A DNA stretch of 64,000 nt from contig NC_092692.1 in the NCBI RefSeq assembly GCF_964275005.1, positions 15,779,006-15,843,005 of the forward strand. The letters run 5' to 3'. Every line of letters starts with the position of its first letter. Position 1 is the stretch's first letter. Shown piece by piece: positions 59,501-64,000 of the stretch. Under the pieces are notes generated by a model. That model made no database searches. It was given only the letters and a program-made list of their open reading frames with translations, and had not been told where the DNA came from. The DNA comes from Diadema setosum. Taxonomy: Eukaryota > Echinodermata > Echinoidea > Diadematoida > Diadematidae. The translations under genes and the position numbers were made by a program.

Positions 59501-59858
59501 CAAGACAAGCAAGACAAGACAAATGTAGGACTAGGAATTTTAGGATAGGAAAAAAAAAAACGCACAATCAAAATTCAAGGTCCGCCTCATAAGGAACAAA
59601 ACTCTTGGTACAGCAGGAAACACAATACCTGGGACTACAATAAGACAAAGTACCGCCCATCGCATCGTATCTTGAAATGTTACCCTCGGCATTTAATTTA
59701 CTATCACTCTGCCCCAATTTCTGTGAAAATTAAGAGAAAGCAAATGAAACTAGCAATAAAGGCCCGACTAAATTGCGAAAAGTACCACACAATAGTTTCA
59801 ACTGCAAAGGCCATGAAAAAATCAATGGTTGTATTACGTACCACTCGTAGGTCGCCAT
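31084..59858 (-). CDS. VPS35L: VPS35L, Retriever complex subunit, 30 coding exons
   Basis: Predicted 991 residues, close to the vertebrate length of about 960. The 30 exons are listed separately; all junctions are GT-AG and in phase. Diagnostic stretches: YEAEKRG and HPLKPIT at the N-terminus, [99 protein letters not shown], the adjoining FVR and ACAAYAF, and the final LTLQTRT. Family knowledge: VPS35L is an alpha-solenoid related to retromer VPS35. With VPS26C and VPS29 it forms Retriever, which works with the CCC complex and SNX17 to recycle membrane cargo from endosomes. The start at 59858 is chosen because exon 2 has no in-frame Met and the first exon reads MATYEW, as in known VPS35L forms. 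Introns hold MITEs, LINE fragments and SINEs. Confidence 0.96.
31855..32004 (-). CDS. VPS35L: VPS35L exon 29
   Basis: Residues 910-959: [34 protein letters not shown]. Confidence 0.95.
33006..33124 (-). CDS. VPS35L: VPS35L exon 28
   Basis: Residues 870-909: [20 protein letters not shown], conserved. Confidence 0.95.
34077..34476. repeat. TTAA foldback element, family A copy 5
   Basis: Bounded by TTAAAGGGATAGTATA and its near inverse before CCCTTTAAG; 400 bp, in the VPS35L intron between exons 28 and 27. No coding capacity. Confidence 0.7.
34557..34722 (-). CDS. VPS35L: VPS35L exon 27
   Basis: Residues 815-870: [36 protein letters not shown]. Confidence 0.96.
35137..35215. repeat. Three-copy 36-bp repeat
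   Basis: ATTCATGAGAGGAAACCAGA and variants recur three times, ending about 15 bases from VPS35L exon 26. Confidence 0.6.
35231..35370 (-). CDS. VPS35L: VPS35L exon 26
   Basis: Residues 768-814: [24 protein letters not shown]. Three copies of a short repeat abut its downstream side. Confidence 0.95.
36069..36250. repeat. Minisatellite, unit about 20 bp
   Basis: Variants of CAGCCTAAGGAGTATGGAT repeat eight to nine times in the intron next to VPS35L exon 25. Confidence 0.65.
36295..36409 (-). CDS. VPS35L: VPS35L exon 25
   Basis: Residues 730-768: [30 protein letters not shown]. The acceptor ATAAAAAG is chosen over a nearby CAG because only it keeps phase. Confidence 0.93.
36815..36892 (-). 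CDS. VPS35L: VPS35L exon 24
   Basis: Residues 704-729: [20 protein letters not shown], then TSAFVR. Donor GTAGGT. Confidence 0.96.
36908..36928. repeat. AG microsatellite
   Basis: About ten AG units upstream of VPS35L exon 24, close to its pyrimidine tract on the minus strand. Confidence 0.85.
37715..37813 (-). CDS. VPS35L: VPS35L exon 23
   Basis: Residues 671-703: [27 protein letters not shown]. Confidence 0.96.
38552..38615 (-). CDS. VPS35L: VPS35L exon 22
   Basis: Residues 649-670: [20 protein letters not shown]. Donor GTAAGT. Confidence 0.93.
38943..39023 (-). CDS. VPS35L: VPS35L exon 21
   Basis: Residues 622-649: [20 protein letters not shown], conserved. Confidence 0.95.
39144..39709. 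mobile_element. 566-bp foldback element, copy 2, in VPS35L intron
   Basis: The same element as at 26990, in the opposite orientation and of identical length, bounded by TTAA. The near identity suggests recent movement. It lies between VPS35L exons 21 and 20. Confidence 0.75.
40698..40783 (-). CDS. VPS35L: VPS35L exon 20
   Basis: Residues 594-622: [28 protein letters not shown]. Confidence 0.95.
41231..41293 (-). CDS. VPS35L: VPS35L exon 19
   Basis: Residues 573-593: [20 protein letters not shown]. The acceptor at ACAG before CTGCAG is chosen over the next CAG because the family has LQ after YPQ. Confidence 0.9.
41301..41540. repeat. GATA-type imperfect repeat
   Basis: Imperfect GATA/GACA units beginning a few bases from VPS35L exon 19. 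Confidence 0.85.
42080..42971. repeat. Element with TATGCCTCCGCC ends and TTTGACC internal repeats
   Basis: Ends TATGCCTCCGCC and GGCGGAGGCATA are inverted. The interior has about four degenerate 135-145 bp units containing CTTTGACCTTTG and CAAGTTTCA. In the VPS35L intron between exons 19 and 18. Confidence 0.65.
43089..43169 (-). CDS. VPS35L: VPS35L exon 18
   Basis: Residues 546-572: [20 protein letters not shown] to HYPQ. Confidence 0.95.
43882..43935 (-). CDS. VPS35L: VPS35L exon 17
   Basis: Residues 528-545: [18 protein letters not shown]. Confidence 0.95.
44133..44604. repeat. TGAC/TGAT tetranucleotide array, about 470 bp
   Basis: Alternating blocks of GACT and GATT units. The long open frame on the minus strand (Ser-Gln-Ser-Val repeats) is a product of the repeat. 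Confidence 0.95.
44743..44859 (-). CDS. VPS35L: VPS35L exon 16
   Basis: Residues 489-527: [35 protein letters not shown]. Confidence 0.95.
45419..45530 (-). CDS. VPS35L: VPS35L exon 15
   Basis: Residues 451-488: [20 protein letters not shown] to GFPK, strongly conserved. Confidence 0.95.
46343..46389 (-). CDS. VPS35L: VPS35L exon 14 (47 bases)
   Basis: Residues 436-451: [15 protein letters not shown] plus a split Ser. A 93-bp palindromic element lies 25 bases from its acceptor. Confidence 0.92.
46414..46506. repeat. 93-bp TTAA palindromic element
   Basis: TTAACCCGTTGAGGACG at one end and CGTCCTCAACGGGTTAA at the other, with the internal palindrome CCCGAGTATACTCGGG. It sits 25 bases from the VPS35L exon 14 acceptor. 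Confidence 0.7.
47281..47530. repeat. Two-copy degenerate tandem repeat, about 114 bp
   Basis: ACAAATAATTTGGCATCCAT and ACAAATAACACGCAAACCAT start two related units in the VPS35L intron between exons 14 and 13. Confidence 0.45.
47775..47897 (-). CDS. VPS35L: VPS35L exon 13
   Basis: Residues 395-435: [30 protein letters not shown]. Confidence 0.95.
48189..48266 (-). CDS. VPS35L: VPS35L exon 12
   Basis: Residues 369-394: [20 protein letters not shown], solenoid helices. Confidence 0.95.
49074..49167 (-). CDS. VPS35L: VPS35L exon 11
   Basis: Residues 337-368: [20 protein letters not shown] then RSYLCR, matching the conserved RGIGDPL block. Donor GTACGT. Confidence 0.96.
49738..49905 (-). repeat. 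Degenerate tRNA-derived SINE
   Basis: On the minus strand TGTAGCTCAGTGGATAC resembles an A box, with a weak B box (GGTTGTAGCCC) downstream. In the intron beside VPS35L exon 10. Confidence 0.35.
49928..49975 (-). CDS. VPS35L: VPS35L exon 10
   Basis: Residues 321-337: [16 protein letters not shown] 48-base exon fixed by phases on both sides. Confidence 0.92.
50339..50533. repeat. MITE with TACTGTAAAA ends
   Basis: TACTGTAAAACATGAAATTT at the left and CCTCATTTTACAGTA at the right, with TTTCGCG motifs in both orientations. In the VPS35L intron downstream of exon 9. Confidence 0.6.
50589..50763 (-). CDS. VPS35L: VPS35L exon 9
   Basis: Residues 263-321: a variable Pro/Ser-rich insert, then [19 protein letters not shown], a signature of VPS35L. 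Donor GTATCC. Confidence 0.96.
50920..51115 (+). repeat. tRNA-derived SINE
   Basis: An A-box-like TGGCTCAGACAGTAAGG at 50931 and a B box GGTTCAAATCC at 50991 are spaced as in Leu/Ser tRNAs. No acceptor-stem pairing or CCA end is seen, so this is a SINE rather than a tRNA gene. In a VPS35L intron. Confidence 0.5.
51455..51539 (-). CDS. VPS35L: VPS35L exon 8
   Basis: Residues 235-263: [20 protein letters not shown] and ITDILDTF, among the most conserved parts of the family. Confidence 0.96.
52686..52814 (-). CDS. VPS35L: VPS35L exon 7
   Basis: Residues 192-234: [19 protein letters not shown] and [12 protein letters not shown]. The intron upstream of it holds degenerate copies of its acceptor-side sequence. 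Confidence 0.96.
52865..53215. repeat. Degenerate tandem copies of the exon 7 acceptor edge
   Basis: Text such as GTAGCATCTCTTTTACTGAA and TGTGATGG followed by TCTGGTGTTA recurs three to four times and resembles the exon 7 edge (GCATCTCCTTCACTGAGCCC then TGGTGATGG). Confidence 0.45.
53676..53758 (-). CDS. VPS35L: VPS35L exon 6
   Basis: Residues 164-191, ending [10 protein letters not shown], which continues into GSVKEML of exon 7 as in other VPS35L proteins. Confidence 0.95.
54004..54034 (-). CDS. VPS35L: VPS35L exon 5 (31 bases)
   Basis: Residues 154-164, [10 protein letters not shown] plus a split Val. Required by phase between its neighbours; donor GTAAGT, acceptor TTCTTACCAG. Confidence 0.8.
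54613..54732 (-). CDS. VPS35L: VPS35L exon 4
   Basis: Residues 114-153, with DDSFEPW and [13 protein letters not shown], conserved before the solenoid. A LINE fragment begins within about 30 bases of its acceptor. Confidence 0.92.
54760..55310 (+). pseudogene. LINE reverse-transcriptase 3' fragment
   Basis: Plus-strand [16 protein letters not shown], an in-frame stop, then [33 protein letters not shown] and [20 protein letters not shown]. Same class as the 4.5-kb fragment. Truncated at 5' beside VPS35L exon 4, antisense to the gene. Confidence 0.78.
56209..56439 (-). CDS. VPS35L: VPS35L exon 3, DPLS-rich
   Basis: Residues 37-113. A low-complexity linker with four DPLS motifs (70, 80, 96 and 100); two are the conserved [12 protein letters not shown] pair. 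Donor GTGTGT. Confidence 0.9.
57071..57765. repeat. MITE with TATGTGACC ends
   Basis: TATGTGACCGTGCACCACAA on the left is matched by an inverted TTGTGGTGCAGGGTCACATA on the right; both are followed by an AAAAAGTCGC block. 695 bp, no frame, in the VPS35L intron between exons 3 and 2. Confidence 0.7.
57992..58082 (-). CDS. VPS35L: VPS35L exon 2
   Basis: Residues 6-36, containing [12 protein letters not shown] and HPLKPIT, a conserved N-terminal motif of the family. Confidence 0.92.
58440..59340 (+). pseudogene. LINE reverse-transcriptase fragment in VPS35L intron 1
   Basis: Contains [14 protein letters not shown] sequence, then [36 protein letters not shown] and [14 protein letters not shown], typical of CR1/Jockey-type elements. 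Upstream and downstream homologous pieces are in shifted frames. A short CTCATGCTCTTTATACA duplication interrupts it near 58960-59040. Confidence 0.8.
59842..59858 (-). CDS. VPS35L: VPS35L exon 1 (start)
   Basis: A 17-base coding exon, MATYE plus two bases of a Trp codon, with donor GTACGT. It follows AAG just before the ATG and lies at the edge of a CpG-rich block. Confidence 0.85.
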
Positions 59859-59879
59859 CTTCACCGGCTTTGGACTTAT

Positions 59880-60015
59880 GGCTTTGATCAGGTGAGGACT
59901 GTTGTGTTTTATGGTGGTGGAGCGCGAGCCCGATCGGCGCGGCGGATCACCGGCGGGCGGGCGCGGAGGGTAGAGGCGTGGATTCCGAGGGCGTGAATTT
60001 ATTCTGGGTCTCGTG
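59880..60015 (-). promoter_or_regulatory. VPS35L: CpG-rich probable VPS35L promoter
   Basis: GC-rich and CpG-dense (for example GCGCGGCGG and GGCGGGCGGGCGCGG near 59936-59970) just upstream of the ATG, in otherwise AT-rich DNA. GGGCGG-like boxes could bind Sp1-type factors. No TATA box is evident. Position and composition are seen; promoter activity is inferred. Confidence 0.5.
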
Positions 60016-60304
60016 AGCTGAGAAGCCTGTTTGGTGTGCATAGTCACGATCGCAGAAAAGTCATGCACATTTTTCTTAGTCATTAGTGTTGCAAGCGTTT
60101 CCCGATATGTACATTGTTTTCACTTCTTTTCTTTCTTTTTATCTTAACAAAAGAAGGAACAAATGCCTCTTTGGCCATCACCATTTATAGTGGAAACGGA
60201 TGGCGATGAAAAAAAGAAAAACAACAACAACGAACAAACACAATGACAACAGCAAAGATTTACACACTGCCTTTTAGAAGACTTGACATCCCCGAGGCAT
60301 ATTA

Positions 60305-60456
60305 GGGCAATTTACCCCCGGCTAAATACTGGTTAGTGATAAGGTTAGAGTAAAGATTAGGTTTAGGGTTAGGATTAACTTCAGGATTAGCTAGGATTAG
60401 GGTTAGGGTCAGGGGAAGGGTCAGAGGCCTGCCCAGGGGGTAAGGTTTGCCCTAGA
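60305..60456. repeat. GGGCAATTAC element with telomere-like core, copy 2
   Basis: Same order as copy 1: GGGCAATTTACCCCC, GGTTAGAGTAAAGATTAG, a TTAGGG-type core, then GGTTTGCCCTAGACCC. It is diverged at the right end and followed by a C run. Confidence 0.6.
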
Positions 60457-60469
60457 CCCCCCCCCCCCC

Positions 60470-61163
60470 CTGTATAGATATACTTCAGTGCCGTCTTCAG
60501 TCCGAAGGTTGGCGACTATGAACCTCCACTCTGTTCTGTTCATGGCCGCCTTACTACATGCAGCCACACTCTTTCCTGTCCACTCCTTTATGTTGTTACA
60601 CCACACACTGCGCTGGCGTCCTCTGCATCTTCTGCCTTCTATAAGTACTAGTACACTTTTTGGGATGTTCTGATGTATTTTAACATGGCCAAAATATTTG
60701 AGTTTTCTTGATTTGATGTCTTTCATCAAGGTTTTTGTGACATTCAGATGATCTAGAAACATACTGATTTGTTTTCCTGTCTGACCATACGGCCCAGGCG
60801 TCTGAATATCCACATCTCGAATGCAGACAGTCTTTTCATATCATCCAAGTACAATGTCCATGTTTCACAACAGTAAAGGAGAGTTGAATTCACGTAGCAT
60901 TTAACCAGTCTGAGCTTGGTTGCAGTAGATATCTTCCTTGGTGTCAACACTTTACTCATTTGGTTAAACTTTTTATAGCCATTCCAATTCTTCTCCCTAA
61001 TTTCTCCACCATTCTTCCCATCTTCATAAACATTTTGTCCTAAATATGTGAATTTACTGACTTGTTCCAGGAGAGTGTTGCTGATAGAGATGTTTACCCT
61101 TGCAAGGTATTTCCACCTTTCGAGATATTACCATCGTTTTGGTCTTTTTCACATTCATGTCCA
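60470..61163 (-). pseudogene. LINE open frame, downstream half, split by an insertion
   Basis: Minus-strand MNVKKTKTMVISRK, FTYLGQNVYEDG, LLYCCETWTLYLDDMKRLSA, MWIFRRLGRM, then after a frameshift near 60785 RRCRGRQRSVWCNNIKEWTG. It continues the reading frame found at 63808-64000. Confidence 0.8.
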
Positions 61164-61230
61164 CCAACGGCGTAGCCAGGATTTGATCTTAGGGGGGGCG
61201 GTTAGTCTGCGAGGGAGCGAAGAGACCGAG

Positions 61231-62860
61231 CCCGAGCGAGCGGAGCGAGCGAGGGGGGGAGGGTGTGGGAGGGGGGTGTCCCCCTCCCACGGTAAGAACT
61301 TTTTGCATTTTGATGTTGTAAATGGTGCAATTTGATGCATGTTTTTGCGCGTTTTATCGACGTGAAACAGTCCCACTTGTTTAAGGTAGCAGTATATTTT
61401 AGTGTAGATAATTATTGAACAATTTGCCTTTAAAATGGTATAATTTTAAATACACTTCTTGTATTAATTCTTTTCACTGAATATCATGAACGCGACTTAA
61501 CCCGAGCGAGCAGAGCGAGCGAGGGGGGAGGGTGTGGGAGGGGGGTGTCCCCCCTCCCACGGTGAGAACTATTTGCATTTTGATGGTGCAAATGGTGCAA
61601 TTTGATGCATGTTTTTGCGTGTTTTAACGAATTGAAACAGTCCCACTTGTTTAAGGTAGCAGTATATTTTAGTGTAGATAATTATTGAACAATTTGCCTT
61701 TAAAATGGTATAATTTAAAATACACTTCTTGTATTAATTCTTTTCACTGAATATCATGAACGCGACTTAACCCGAGCGAGCAGAGCGAGCGAGGGGGGGG
61801 GGGGGGGGGGAGGGTGTGGGAGGGGGGTGTCCCCCCTCCCACGGTAAGAACTTTTTGCATTTTGATGTGTAAATGGTGCAATTTGATGCATGTTTTTGCG
61901 CGTTTTATCGACGTGAAACAGTCCCACTTGTTTAAGGTAGCAGTATATTTTAGTGTAGATAATTATTGAACAATTTGCCTTTAAAATGGTATAATTTTAA
62001 ATACACTTCTTGTATTAATTCTTTTCACTGAATATCATGAACGCGACTGAACCCGAGCGAGCAGAGCGAGCGAGGGGGGAAGGGAGGGTGTGGGAGGGGG
62101 TGTCCCCCCTCCCACGGTAAGAACTTTTTGCATTTTGATGTTGCAAATGGTGCAATTTGATGCATGTTTTTGCTCGTTTTATCGACGTGAAACAGTCCCA
62201 CTTGTTTAAGGTAGCAGTATATTTTAGTGTAGATTATTATTGAACAATTTGCCTATAAAATGGTCCAATTTAAATACACTTCTCAATATTAATTCTTTTC
62301 ACTGAATATCATGAACGCGACTGAACCCGAGCGAGCGGAGCGAGCGAGGGGGGAGGGGGTTGTGGGAGGGGGTGTCCCCCTCCCACGGTAAGAACTTTTT
62401 GCATTTTGATGTTGCAAATGGTGCAATTTGATGCATGTTTTTGCGCTTTTTATCGACGTGAAACAGTCCCACTTGTTTAAGGTAGCAGTATATTTTGATG
62501 TAGATTATTATTGAACAATTTGCCTATAAAATGGTACAATTATTTAAATACACTTCTTGTGTTAATTCTTTTCACTGAATATCATGAACACGACTGAACC
62601 CGAGCGAGCGGAGGGAGCGAAGGGGGAGGGGAGGGTGTGGGAGGGGGTGTCCCCCCCCCCCCTCCTACGGTGAGAACTATTTGCATTTTGATGGTGCAAA
62701 TGGTGCAATTTGATGCATATTTTTTGCGTGTTTTAACGAATTGAAACAGTCCCACTTGTTTAAGGTTTAGTGTAGATAATTATTGAACAATTTGCCTATA
62801 AAATGGTATATCATTTAAATAATCTTCTTGTATTAATTCTTACACTGAATATCATGAACG
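61231..62860. repeat. Six-unit tandem array, period about 270-281 bp
   Basis: Units start CCCGAGCGAGC at 61231, 61501, 61771, 62052, 62326 and 62599. Each has a G-rich hairpin-like stretch (GGGAGGGGGTGTCCCCCTCC) then ATTTGATGCATGTTTTTGCG and ATATCATGAACGCGACT. Unit length varies mostly in the G run. Confidence 0.85.
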
Positions 62861-62879
62861 CTGTCTGCAGTTCAGCAAT

Positions 62880-63790
62880 CAAACAGAAAAAGTATGCACA
62901 CGAGGGTGTAGATAGGGGCATATCCCCTCCCACACGAAGGTGATTTTGCGTTTTCAGACCTGAAAATCAGCGATCTGGTGCAAATTTTTGGTGCAATACT
63001 TTTTCATCGAAGTGTTAAAATCACGGAATTTAGCTCTTATTCCGAATGTGCGCCATCTGTGTGTATGTATAAAGTCTAGTGAGGTAGAGCTTAGGGGAAG
63101 GGGGATTCCCCCTCCCGCTCGCGGAGCTTTTGCGTTTTTAGAATTGAAATAAAGCGATCTGGGTATAGCCACAGTCTACTTCTATGCATGGCGGAAGGGG
63201 GGGGGGGGGGGAGGGGTGGGCGAGCAGGGAGAAGGCGTGGGCGAGTGTTATCTCCACCCTTCCCTTCCGATGGAGCTTTTGCCTGAAATTGAGATATCTC
63301 GTATACGCATATTTGATGGAATCAACATTTGGGAAATCAAAAAAAAAACAAAAAAAAAATGATGGGGGGGGGGGGCTGAGGGAGGAAAGGGTCGATTAAA
63401 AGGGGAAATTCCCCTTATACAAGAGGGAACCTTGAGTTTTCGGAATATAAGTGATAAGTGTTGTGCACTCAGAATTATTCATATTTTTTTTTTTTTTGTA
63501 AATCTAAAAAGTGTACTAAGCTAGGGAAAGAGGCACAGAGGGGGAGGGTTTGGGAGGGGGATACCCCCTCCCAAGCACGAGAGATTTTGCATATTTTGAA
63601 TTGAAATTCAACGATCTGGTGCACACTTTGAGTGAAATATTCAAAAAAATATCTTATTTGATGAAAGGTTGCAAAGGAGACCCGCTTCATATGCATGCAT
63701 GCAGTATACACGCATTTTTTTTTTCGCCTCCCAAATCCCCGGTCCAAATCTTAGGGGGGGCGACCGCCCCCATCGCCCCCCCCCCCCCCC
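62880..63790. repeat. Diverged G-rich units
   Basis: Several decayed relatives of the upstream unit: blocks of CCCCTCCC next to GGGGGAGGG, each followed by TTTTGCGTTTT and GCGATCTGG-like text. G runs at 63198-63212 and 63364-63374. Confidence 0.5.
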
Positions 63791-63807
63791 CCCTGGCTAC
63801 GCCAGTG

Positions 63808-64000
63808 ATGTCCAAGCCAAATGCCTTACTTTGGCGGTATATGACATCAACAATTGTTTGCAGGTCTTGTTCATTGTCAGCTAGCAACACAGCATCATCC
63901 GCATATCTCAGATTATTTATCATCACTCCACTAACGTTAATGCCAGGCATGCCTTCAATGCTTTTAAAAATGCATTCTGTGTATAGATATACATGTAATA
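63808..64000 (-). pseudogene. LINE open frame, upstream half with YADD motif
   Basis: Minus-strand MINNLRYADDAVLLADNEQD then QSKAFGLD. YADD is the reverse-transcriptase active-site motif. The frame runs on beyond the window edge and is cut at 63808 by the inserted element. Confidence 0.82.

Larger units (their letters stand above)
61164..63807. mobile_element. 2.6-kb element with GGCGTAGCCAGG terminal inverted repeats
   Basis: The left end is CCAACGGCGTAGCCAGG and the right end CCTGGCTACGCCAGTG, flanked by ATGTCCA on both sides (61157-61163, 63808-63814). Inside is an array of about 272-bp repeats plus diverged G-rich units. No transposase is seen, so it is probably non-autonomous. It interrupts a LINE. 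Confidence 0.75.

Noticed and set aside
61048..61335. Plus-strand frame with PERAERARGGG
   Set aside because: Shadow of the inserted element and antisense LINE; no independent support.
61231..63790. CRISPR-like array
   Set aside because: Period about 272 bp with whole-unit homology and no unique spacers; a tandem repeat in a eukaryotic transposon.

Overview
The window is a piece of a eukaryotic, intron-rich, AT-rich genome. Its mix of long TTAA-flanked foldback elements, non-LTR retrotransposon fragments, tRNA-derived SINEs and long dinucleotide tracts, with two animal-type genes of deuterostome character, suggests a marine invertebrate, most likely an echinoderm (sea urchin-like). The species cannot be fixed from sequence alone. 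No bacterial-type operon, CRISPR array or rRNA gene was seen.

Two complete protein genes could be rebuilt exon by exon. Both are on the minus strand and every intron has GT-AG ends with matching phases. (1) 14722 down to 773: 13 coding exons encoding a predicted 909-residue membrane serine protease. The order is signal peptide, trypsin domain (His82, Asp132, Ser230), LDL-receptor class A, PAN/Apple, two CUB domains, one membrane helix and a long acidic, proline-rich cytoplasmic tail. This is the reverse of the usual type II transmembrane serine proteases, where the protease is C-terminal, and it is the main finding. (2) 59858 down to 31084: 30 coding exons encoding a predicted 991-residue VPS35L (C16orf62), the solenoid subunit of the Retriever endosomal recycling complex.

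Layout: 1-772 is the 3' flank of the protease gene. 773-14722 is the protease gene, with several MITEs and a LINE fragment in its introns. 14723-31083 is about 16 kb of intergenic DNA with no supported gene; it holds a 159-bp near-perfect GC-rich palindrome, foldback elements, a nested transposon and very long AT and GAA tracts. 31084-59858 is VPS35L, whose introns carry further mobile elements. 59859-60300 is a CpG-rich probable VPS35L promoter. 60300-64000 is a degenerate LINE broken by a 2.6-kb element with terminal inverted repeats, a 7-bp target duplication and an internal array of about 272-bp repeats.

The two genes are neighbours in the same orientation. VPS35L works in recycling of membrane proteins, and the protease tail has tyrosine-type sorting motifs and a PDZ-ligand-like end. 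No functional link can be claimed from adjacency alone.
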